Positions 1-5,494 of a DNA stretch of 9,803 nt are shown here, piece by piece. The notes beneath the pieces are model-generated. The model was not told where the DNA came from. It saw only the letters and a program-made list of their open reading frames with translations, and made no database searches. Source of the stretch: an uncultured Lachnospiraceae bacterium (GTDB taxonomy: Bacteria; Bacillota; Clostridia; Lachnospirales; Lachnospiraceae); assembly GCA_902764045.1 (NCBI GenBank), contig CACWUI010000057.1, positions 1 through 9,803 of the forward strand, written 5' to 3'. The stretch's first letter is position 1; each line of letters starts with the position of its first letter. The translations under genes were made by a program, and so were the position numbers.

Positions 1-282
1 TTTCCCATAAATCTGTTCATAAATGGGGCGAGAATCTTGATAGTCGATATGAATAAACGCCGCCTTTTTTTTCGCCCTGACGTGATCCGCCACATAGTAG
101 GCGGAGCCGCCCTCCAGGAACGCGACCGCAAGATCATACTCCTCTGTAAACCGTCTGGCGCCATCCGAGATTGCACGCCAGAGCAGCTTGTCCGGCATCA
201 GCCGTCCCGCTTTGCACATCGCTCTCGCAGCCCGCCAGTGATAGCGCCACAGCCGGATCAGATTTGCTCTGTGAAACAGGCA
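1..282 (-). pseudogene. Glycosyltransferase (GT4-like), 5'-truncated remnant, continues past left edge
   Basis: An open frame on the minus strand runs uninterrupted to the left edge but has no ATG, GTG or TTG at a sensible place. Its translation contains LLWRAISDGARRF, then EEYDLAVAFLEGGSAYYVADH, then KKKAAFIHIDY. By memory of the family this matches the stretch after the first strands of clostridial family-4 glycosyltransferases (YDxAIAYLEGxxxYYVxDxVxAKKKxxxIHxDY). Such proteins normally carry roughly 80 to 100 residues before this block, including the first Rossmann strand. Here the polymerase gene ends at 291 and fills that space, so the N-terminal part is missing. Codon use (many GCG, CGG, CTG) looks richer in GC than in the his genes. 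An ATG at 281-283 with a GAGG upstream lies in another frame and gives only 44 codons. The substrate cannot be inferred. The call could be wrong if a non-standard start is used. Confidence 0.55.
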
Positions 283-290
283 TTTTACCT

Positions 291-1545
291 CTATTCTCCA
301 CTTTTGTGCCCTCCTATCTGCCTGCCACGCTCTAATGCGGTAGCTCCCTCCTGCAGATCCCTTGCACGAAAAATGGCATTTTTTCCGAATCTGCCCTTAA
401 TGTCTGCCATGGTCTTTTGCATCTGCTCATCCCTCCCGTCCTTTAAGATATCCGCAAATGTGATCTGTCTGTTTTCCCCTGTCAGCTTATTACAGGAAAT
501 ATTCATGCGGCGGATAAGATGATCTTTATCCGCTATGCGGTCATACACCTGAAGCACCGGTCCGATCACTTCAGAATATACATTGGAGGGTGAAAGAAGC
601 GCTGCAGTGCCTCTCGAGCTTTCCCGGTAAGTATTATGCGAATAACCTATGTGCAGTGAAACTGACTGGGTATAGAGTTTTTTTCCGGATCAGATCAACA
701 CAGAGGGCGTCAACCATTTCCTCTACAATAAGACGGGCCTCCTCCGCGCTGTAGTCTCTCATAAGCACCTGGCCGCTTGTAAGACTGGTGTCTTTGGAAT
801 GATATTTCTTTATATCCGCCATGGTGACAGGCTCTCTTCCCCATGCATGGTCTATCATGAGCTCGGCATCTATGCCGAATTTTTTGTATAATAAATCCTC
901 ATTTGTATCTGCCAGCTGCCTCATGGTGTGTATCCCCATACGTGCCAGGGCGGCCGCCGTGGCCTTTCCGATACGCCAAAAATCTGTAAGAGGCCTGTGA
1001 TCCCAAAGCTTTGATCTATAACTTTCTTCATCCAGCTCTCCCGTAAAATCCGGTGAATGCTTGGCGGTGATGTCAAGGGCGATCTTTGCAAGATAAAGAT
1101 TGCTGCCCACGCCTGCAGTGGCTCTTATCCCGGTTTTCAGATAAACCTTTTCCATGAGCATAAGGGCGATCTCCTTTGCGCTCCTGCCATAACGGGATAT
1201 GTAAGGGCACACATCCATAAAGGCTTCATCAACGGAATATACATGGATATCCTCCGGCGCGATGTGACGGATGTAAATGCCGTATATCTCCGCAGAATAG
1301 TCGATGTATTTCTGCATCCTGGGGGGTGCCATTATGTAGTCAATGTTTTTCGGTATCTCAAAAACACGGCACCGGTTTTTTACACCAATTTTTTTCATGG
1401 CAGGTGAGACTGCAAGACATATGGTGCCTCCTTTTCTTTCGGGGTCCGCCACTACCAGATTGGTGGTCATGGGATCAAGGCCCCGTTCCACACATTCAAC
1501 GGAAGCATAAAATGATTTCAGATCTATGCATATATATCTTTGCAC
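291..1545 (-). pseudogene. Y-family (UmuC/UvrX-like) lesion-bypass DNA polymerase, frameshifted
   Basis: This is an SOS translesion polymerase that copies past damaged template bases. Translation starts at GTG (1545), 9 nt after AAGGAG, giving MQRYICIDLKSFYASVE with metal ligand D8. The second catalytic patch is YSVDEAFMD (D106, E107). A helix-hairpin-helix thumb lies near residues 190-212, and the little-finger domain starts near 240. The first frame stops at 634, inside the little finger. The rest (LHIGYS, later IRRMNIS, FGKNAIF, and the C-terminal RQIGGHK) lies in the next frame and ends at 291. The break maps to a run of seven A on the coding strand (678-684). With six A the text reads RKKLYTQSVSLHIGYS without a break, giving 417 residues, and the total length of 1255 nt fits one extra base. 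A LexA box and a promoter lie just upstream. The break may be true inactivation, slippage-based control, or a homopolymer sequencing error. Confidence 0.85.
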
Positions 1546-1554
1546 CGTCAGTAT

Positions 1555-1560
1555 CTCCTT
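1555..1560 (-). promoter_or_regulatory. Ribosome binding site that fixes the GTG start of the polymerase gene
   Basis: AAGGAG lies 9 nt before the GTG at 1543-1545. No in-frame ATG exists near the conserved N-terminus (RYICIDLKSFYAS), so this site supports the GTG start. Confidence 0.75.
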
Positions 1561-1561
1561 G

Positions 1562-1575
1562 CAAACATTTGTTTG
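1562..1575 (-). promoter_or_regulatory. LexA (SOS) operator
   Basis: The 14-bp inverted repeat CAAAC-AAAT-GTTTG fits the Gram-positive LexA box pattern CGAACNNNNGTTCG with symmetric A and T substitutions. It sits just after the -10 hexamer (1577-1582) and covers the expected transcription start, where a bound repressor would block RNA polymerase. The downstream gene is a translesion polymerase, a typical SOS target. The operator assignment is inferred from pattern and context. Confidence 0.75.
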
Positions 1576-1576
1576 T

Positions 1577-1605
1577 ATTATAAAACATGATCATCGATCA
1601 TGCAA
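1577..1605 (-). promoter_or_regulatory. Sigma-A type promoter of the Y-family polymerase gene
   Basis: The -35 hexamer TTGCAT (1600-1605) and the -10 hexamer TATAAT (1577-1582) are separated by exactly 17 bp. The predicted start near 1570 falls inside the LexA box. The spacer contains the inverted repeat CATGATC-GAT-GATCATG (1586-1602), which may be a second operator or chance. Confidence 0.8.
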
Positions 1606-1613
1606 GACGGAAA

Positions 1614-1644
1614 CAAAAAAATAAGACAGATAGCACCTGTCTTA
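1614..1644 (-). terminator. Intrinsic terminator of rnpB
   Basis: On the minus strand AAGACAG and CTGTCTT form a 7-bp stem (1637-1643 with 1623-1629) around a 7-nt loop. It is followed by A and then seven T (1621-1615). It lies about 10 nt after the end of the RNase P RNA. Confidence 0.85.
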
Positions 1645-1652
1645 CTTTTCAA

Positions 1653-1990
1653 ATATGAGCCTTACGATAAGCCGGGTTATGTCGCGGACGATCATCTATC
1701 TGTGACATGCGTCGCCGCATGCCTCAAGCGGCTACCTCAAAAGCACGGCGGGCAACCGTATGGCTTTCGATAAACCTTGCTTCGGACGGGGTTTACACGG
1801 CATCCGCAGTTACCTGCAGATCGGTGGTCTCTTACACCACCATTCCACCCTTACCTGACATGTCAGGCGGTCTGTTTTCTGTTGCACTATCCTTGGAGTC
1901 ACCTCCACCGGATGTTATCCGGCGTCCTGCCCTGTGAAGCCCGGACTTTCCTCTGTACCGCAACGGTACAGCGATCGCCTGTAAGACTCG
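1653..1990 (-). ncRNA. rnpB: RNase P RNA, bacterial type A
   Basis: This is the catalytic RNA that removes 5' leaders from tRNA precursors. Read on the minus strand, the 5' part has GAGGAAAGTCCGGGCT (1953-1938), the strand that begins helix P4. It is followed by the conserved GTGCAACAGAAAACAGACCG, then GGTAAGGGTGGAATGGTG, GAGGTAGCCGCTTGAGG and AGATAGATGATCGTC. Near the 3' end is ATAACCCGGCTTA (1680-1668). The ends pair as helix P1: GAGTCTTAC (1989-1981) with GTAAGGCTC (1665-1657), with one G-U pair. P3 is an 8-bp hairpin, CTGTACCG and CGGTACAG around TTG. The length of about 340 nt is normal for type A. Exact ends are estimated to within several bases. The terminator at 1614-1644 follows. Confidence 0.96.
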
Positions 1991-1992
1991 AG

Positions 1993-2021
1993 ATTTTACA
2001 GTAGATCAAGCACAACGCTTC
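1993..2021 (-). promoter_or_regulatory. Possible rnpB promoter
   Basis: TAAAAT (1998-1993) matches a -10 hexamer at 5 of 6 positions and has TG directly before it, placing a start close to helix P1. No good -35 hexamer is visible at the right distance, and that region lies within the right arm of a long hairpin. The call is tentative. Confidence 0.35.
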
Positions 2022-2059
2022 ACGCAAGCATTTATTGCGTGTGAAGCGCTGTATTTGAT
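2005..2059. repeat. Long imperfect hairpin A upstream of rnpB
   Basis: On the plus strand, ATCAA (2005-2009), ACAACGCTTCAC and GCAA (2012-2027) pair with TTGC (2035-2038), GTGAAGCGCTGT (2041-2052) and TTGAT (2055-2059). The stem has about 21 positions and 2-nt bulges. One pair is A-C on the plus strand but G-U on the minus strand. No T tract follows on either strand, so it is not a standard terminator. Confidence 0.6.
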
Positions 2060-2064
2060 ACACG

Positions 2065-2117
2065 CCCCGGATGAGCATGGAGTGGTATGCCAATACCACG
2101 GGAATGCGAACACGGGG
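2065..2117. repeat. Hairpin B with GGA/GGGA internal loop
   Basis: On the plus strand the nested order is CCCCG (2065-2069), GATGA, GCAT (2075-2078), GGA, GTGGTAT (2082-2088), loop GCCA, ATACCAC (2093-2099), GGGA, ATGC (2104-2107), GAACA, CGGGG (2113-2117). All three stem segments pair perfectly. Both internal loops are purine-rich on the plus strand. No known RNA family was recognised. Confidence 0.6.
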
Positions 2118-2118
2118 A

Positions 2119-2166
2119 GGATTGCGGGAGCATAAACAGGATTTGCCTGTTCATGCGGAGCGATCC
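2119..2166. repeat. Hairpin C with GGGA/GGA internal loop
   Basis: On the plus strand the nested order is GGATTGC (2119-2125), GGGA, GCATAAACAGG (2130-2140), loop ATTTG, CCTGTTCATGC (2146-2156), GGA, GCGATCC (2160-2166). There is one mismatch in the upper stem and one G-U pair in the lower stem. It starts one base after hairpin B and carries the same internal-loop bases in swapped order. No T tract follows. Confidence 0.6.
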
Positions 2167-2195
2167 GTAAAACAATAAAACTTTATAACTTTACA

Positions 2196-2438
2196 TCACA
2201 ATATCACTCCGGAAAAGATCAGCAGCTCCTGATCTTTGATCATAGCCTTTATCTTCCCGATCTCCTCCTCACTGAAATCATCTTCCGATTCCCACTTATA
2301 CCCGGGAACTTCGCAGACAGCTTTCCTTACGGAGCCGTCCTCATCCCTATTTTCTATAAAAAGTTTCGTGGTCCCGATAAAGGTAACCTGTGCATCGGCG
2401 ATGACCGTATCATTTGACAATTCAAGAAATTCATCCAT
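2196..2438 (-). CDS. Unrecognised 80-residue acidic protein
   Basis: I do not recognise this family. The start ATG (2438) has GAGGTAAGG in good position, and the frame follows the PAP2 gene by 31 nt in the same direction, so it is probably the last gene of the his transcript. The protein is acidic, with many D and E and only a few K and R. It has no membrane segment, no signal peptide and a single cysteine. Residues 11-40 look like short strands (TVIADAQVTF, TKLFIEN), followed by an acidic stretch (ESEDDFSEEE), a helix, and a hydrophobic end (ELLIFSGVIL). It is likely a small cytoplasmic protein. The overlapping plus-strand frame is a shadow. Confidence 0.6.
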   Translation of the reverse strand: MDEFLELSNDTVIADAQVTFIGTTKLFIENRDEDGSVRKAVCEVPGYKWESEDDFSEEEIGKIKAMIKDQELLIFSGVIL

Positions 2439-2469
2439 TAATCCTTACCTCTGTTAAAAACCGGGATCT

Positions 2470-2922
2470 TCAATAATGCACCCCGGCCACCAGACGGGTA
2501 AGGGCTATAAGCCCCGTGATCATCCAGAGGAAGGGAGCGAGCAGCGGATAATAATATCCTACGGTCACGGTAATAAGTCCTGCGGAAAAAGTATGGCGAC
2601 TGGGCATGGATCTTCCCGCCTTACCCTTGTTTATAAGCGGATCGTAATCGTACTTTTCATAAGGTCTCTTTTTATTATAAAGTTTCCTGAAAAGAGATAC
2701 CAAAACGAAAGCCACAGCCGGAACCAGAACCGTTCGTTTAAGTGTCTTCTTCCCCTTTGACCGGAAAGTATGAACAACGAATCCCACATAAATAATGATC
2801 ATGATTATGGGAAGTCCGTAATAAAGGATCTTAAAGCAGGTCAGCAAAAAAGGATGATCTTTAAGCCATCCAGTAAGTATGGGGTATTGCTCTTCAAAAT
2901 ACCTTTTTCTTAAAAAACCCAT
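2470..2922 (-). CDS. PAP2-family membrane phosphatase, C-terminally truncated
   Basis: This protein belongs to the PAP2 superfamily, whose members dephosphorylate lipid phosphates such as undecaprenyl pyrophosphate or phosphatidate at the membrane. Residues about 28-50 and 62-78 are hydrophobic helices, and further helices span roughly 111-128 and 130-147. Motif 1 is R79-x6-R86-P87, motif 2 is PSRH (107-110), and motif 3 begins as T142-R143-x5-H149. The protein then ends at Y150 with TGA, before the aspartate of HxxxD and before the last membrane helix of normal members. Two added bases after TAT would read HYIEDPGF and stop, restoring HxxxD but not the helix. The start has AGGAGG 5 nt upstream and lies 11 nt after the hisIE stop. 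The protein is probably inactive if the sequence is right. The natural substrate is unknown. Confidence 0.8.
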   Translation of the reverse strand: MGFLRKRYFEEQYPILTGWLKDHPFLLTCFKILYYGLPIIMIIIYVGFVVHTFRSKGKKTLKRTVLVPAVAFVLVSLFRKLYNKKRPYEKYDYDPLINKGKAGRSMPSRHTFSAGLITVTVGYYYPLLAPFLWMITGLIALTRLVAGVHY

Positions 2923-2933
2923 GTTTCCTCCTG

Positions 2934-4154
2934 TTACCTGTTTGCAAGTTCCTTTATGATATCATCCCAGCTTATCTCTTTCATTGACATAAGCACCATC
3001 AGATGATAAAGATAATCCGCGATCTCATACTTTATCTCTTCCTTGTCGGGATTCTTTGCGGCTATGATCACCTCTGCCGCTTCTTCCCCGCATTTCTTCA
3101 ACACCTTGTCTATACCCTTTTCAAAAAGATAAGTTGTATAAGACCCCTTCTTGGGATTTAATTTTCTGTCATTTATCACATCCATAACATCTGAGAAGAT
3201 GTTTATGGGATTGGTCTCCTCATAATACTTAGACATTATCTCACGGTAAAAGCAGCTCCTTGCTCCCGTATGACATGCCACTCCCTTCTGCTTTACTTTT
3301 GCAAGGAGAGTGTCTTCGTCACAGTCAACAAACATGGCGCGAAGGTACTGGAAGTGACCCGAGGTCTCACCCTTTACCCAGAGCTCGTTCCTGCTTCTTG
3401 AAAAATAAGTCATCATACCTGTCCTGCAGGTTTTTTCAAAGGACTCCCCATTCATCCAGGCCAGCATCAGGACCTCGTCGGTCTTGTAATCCTGCACGAT
3501 AACAGGCACAAGTCCCGCCTCATTGGTCTTAAGCTCTGAAAAATCTATCTCGGGATCAAGTGTATCCACATCTGCTCCATCAACCTTGCATTCAATCTTC
3601 AGACCGAAGAAATCAAAATCAGGACTGTTAAACTCCTCTGAGTACACTCCCGCGATCTCATGCTTCTTTAAAAGATCACAGACAGATCCGGTATCGGTAA
3701 CAGGCACTATAAACTGCTCACCGCATTTTCTGTCAAGATAAAGAACCCCCTTTTCTTTTCTTATACAGATCTTTTCCTCACCGAATCTGGAGAGACTGCT
3801 GTCTGCAATCTCTTCACCGTTTACGGGATCCACGGAATCCTCATCGACTATGGCCATAGTGCATCCCGCATACAAATATTTCTTCACATCCTCCAGACGC
3901 TTTACATTCCCCCCTGCGACCACCGGTATATCCACTTTGGAGGTGACATCGCGAATGGCGAGTATCGCCCTTTCATGAGCCACCTCATCCTCCGACAGAT
4001 CGGTGATGATAATGGCATCGGCGCCCATGCTTTCAAAAACCTCAGCCGCCTCCGTCACATCCCCGGACTCAGTGATCTTCGTGGTCGCATCCTCTGAAGT
4101 ATATGCAAGACCATCCTTGATAAATATCTGTGCACAGATTCTTTTAAATGACAT
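2934..4154 (-). CDS. hisIE: HisIE with extra N-terminal HisF-like domain: PR-AMP cyclohydrolase / PR-ATP pyrophosphatase
   Basis: This bifunctional cytoplasmic enzyme carries out histidine steps 2 and 3: it hydrolyses PR-ATP to PR-AMP and then opens the adenine ring. The HisI domain (about 205-305) shows WVKGETSGHFQ (259-269), DCDEDTLL (277-284) and ACHTGARSCF (293-302), which include the metal-binding cysteines and histidine. The HisE domain (about 318-406) has KKCGEEAAEVIIAAKN (353-368) and EIKYEIADYLYHLMVL (373-388). Both look active. Typical HisIE proteins have about 200-250 residues, but this one has 406. Residues 1-133 align without gaps at the start to HisF (KRIxAxxxxKDG, then GAD, DIP, GG), but the catalytic Asp11 is F11 and the phosphate-binding GGGI is GGNV. 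Residues 134-204 are unassigned. Start: GGGAGG 6 nt upstream, 18 nt after hisA. Confidence 0.93.
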   Translation of the reverse strand: MSFKRICAQIFIKDGLAYTSEDATTKITESGDVTEAAEVFESMGADAIIITDLSEDEVAHERAILAIRDVTSKVDIPVVAGGNVKRLEDVKKYLYAGCTMAIVDEDSVDPVNGEEIADSSLSRFGEEKICIRKEKGVLYLDRKCGEQFIVPVTDTGSVCDLLKKHEIAGVYSEEFNSPDFDFFGLKIECKVDGADVDTLDPEIDFSELKTNEAGLVPVIVQDYKTDEVLMLAWMNGESFEKTCRTGMMTYFSRSRNELWVKGETSGHFQYLRAMFVDCDEDTLLAKVKQKGVACHTGARSCFYREIMSKYYEETNPINIFSDVMDVINDRKLNPKKGSYTTYLFEKGIDKVLKKCGEEAAEVIIAAKNPDKEEIKYEIADYLYHLMVLMSMKEISWDDIIKELANR

Positions 4155-4172
4155 TTTACCCTCCCAAAACTT

Positions 4173-4889
4173 TTAAGAAAACCTTTTTACGGCCTCCTCA
4201 AGATCGATCTTTTTTTCATAATACGCTTTCCCGATAATGGAACCGGAAATACCTGCATCGTTTAACCTTTCCAGGTCCTCCATACAGGAAACTCCGCCTG
4301 AAGCGATTATATCAAGTTCTGTTTTTTCCGACAACTGTTTGGTCTGTTCTATGTTGGGTCCCGTAAGCATGCCGTCTCTTGATATATCGGTGTAAATAAC
4401 GGTCCTTACCCCCCTGTCCTTCATATCAAGGGCCATATCCACGGCGGTAAGCTCGCTTACCCTTTCCCATCCGTGGGTAGCCACAAGACCGTTTTTGGCA
4501 TCGATCCCCACAACTATTCTTTCGGGGCCGAACCGCTCCACCGCTTCGCTCACAAAATCCGGATCATTCACTGCGCTCGTGCCGAGGATCACCCGGTAAA
4601 CACCGAGACTCAAAGCATACTCTATGGCCCCGATGCTCCGTATGCCCCCGCCTATCTCGCATGGAATATCCACGGTTGATGTGATCTTCTTTACGGCTTC
4701 CTCGTTTACGGAATGCCCCGCAAGGGCGCCGTCAAGATCCACCAGATGGATAAACCCCGCGCCGCAGCGTTCAAATTCTAAGGCTATCTCATAAGGCTTA
4801 TCCGAATAAACGGTAACCTCTTTAAAGTCACCTTTTTTTAATCTGACGGCTTTGCCGTCCTTCATATCAATAGCAGGAAGTAAAATCAT
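4173..4889 (-). CDS. hisA: HisA, ProFAR isomerase
   Basis: HisA converts ProFAR to PRFAR by an Amadori rearrangement in histidine synthesis, using a (beta/alpha)8 barrel in the cytoplasm. The 238 residues match the usual length. Catalytic D8 is in LLPAIDMKDG, and the second acid, D130, is in VVGIDAKNG. The phosphate-binding loops are GGGIRS (80-85) and ASGGVS (196-201), and YTDISRDGMLTGPN lies at 166-179. HGW (139-141) is typical of HisA and argues against HisF. The start ATG is 3 nt after the hisB stop, with GGAAAG about 9 nt upstream, a weaker site that suggests translational coupling. All key residues are present. Confidence 0.97.
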   Translation of the reverse strand: MILLPAIDMKDGKAVRLKKGDFKEVTVYSDKPYEIALEFERCGAGFIHLVDLDGALAGHSVNEEAVKKITSTVDIPCEIGGGIRSIGAIEYALSLGVYRVILGTSAVNDPDFVSEAVERFGPERIVVGIDAKNGLVATHGWERVSELTAVDMALDMKDRGVRTVIYTDISRDGMLTGPNIEQTKQLSEKTELDIIASGGVSCMEDLERLNDAGISGSIIGKAYYEKKIDLEEAVKRFS

Positions 4890-4892
4890 GGA

Positions 4893-5483
4893 TCAAATCT
4901 TTCCTTTCGTCGATAATACATCTTCTATGCGCGGATTTACCGCCACCGCAGCGCAAAGTGCTTTTGAAAACGCCTTGTAGCAGGCCTCGCAGATGTGGTG
5001 GTCATTGCTTCCGCTGAACTGCTTTAAGTGCAGGTTCATACCCGCCGAATAAGACAGGGCATAGAAAAATTCTTTTACCATCTGGGTGTCATAGTCTCCC
5101 ATGGTCTGTGTGGAAAACTCCACATCGAAAACCAGATAAGGTCTTCCGGAAAGATCTACTGCGGAAAGGACCAGCGCCTCATCCATGGGCAATGTAAAAA
5201 ATCCGTAGCGGTTTATCCCCTTTTTGTCTCCTACAGCCTGCCTTATGGCTTCCCCCAGAACGATCCCCGTGTCTTCTATCAGGTGATGTGAGTCAACCTC
5301 CAGATCCCCCACGGCTTTTACCGTAAGGTCGAAAAGCCCGTGACGGGCAAAGCTGTCAAGCATGTGGTCTAGAAACCCTATTCCCGTGCTTATATCGGCC
5401 TTTCCCGTCCCGTCGAGACTGAGCTCTATGGAGATATCCGTTTCTTTTGTTTTGCGGTTTACTTTTGCGATCCTTTCAGCCAT
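4893..5483 (-). CDS. hisB: HisB, imidazoleglycerol-phosphate dehydratase (monofunctional)
   Basis: HisB dehydrates imidazole glycerol phosphate to imidazole acetol phosphate in the cytoplasm. The 196 residues match the monofunctional enzyme, without the N-terminal histidinol-phosphate phosphatase of the E. coli fusion. Manganese-binding motifs are FLDHMLDSFARHG (37-49), DSHHLIEDTG (64-73) and DHHICEACYKAF (161-172). The start ATG has GGAG 6 nt upstream and lies 11 nt after the hisD stop. The order hisD-hisB-hisA is standard, but hisH, often found between hisB and hisA, is absent. No oddities are visible within the protein. Confidence 0.97.
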   Translation of the reverse strand: MAERIAKVNRKTKETDISIELSLDGTGKADISTGIGFLDHMLDSFARHGLFDLTVKAVGDLEVDSHHLIEDTGIVLGEAIRQAVGDKKGINRYGFFTLPMDEALVLSAVDLSGRPYLVFDVEFSTQTMGDYDTQMVKEFFYALSYSAGMNLHLKQFSGSNDHHICEACYKAFSKALCAAVAVNPRIEDVLSTKGKI

Positions 5484-5494
5484 ATTTGTCTCCT

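Noticed and set aside
281..283. ATG with GAGG upstream as the start of the left-edge gene
   Set aside because: It lies in a different frame from the glycosyltransferase-like protein and stops after 44 codons.
37..522. 161-codon plus-strand open frame
   Set aside because: It lies antisense to the polymerase C-terminus and the glycosyltransferase remnant, both of which have recognisable family motifs. The frame itself matches nothing I know.
1707..2099. Open frames within the rnpB region on both strands
   Set aside because: The DNA is explained by RNase P RNA and the hairpins, and the frames lack ribosome binding sites and family resemblance.
2005..2166. 6S RNA, SRP RNA or intrinsic terminators in the hairpin block
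   Set aside because: The ends do not pair into one long bubble-bearing rod, the SRP tetraloop and asymmetric loop bases are absent, and no hairpin has a T tract after it on either strand.
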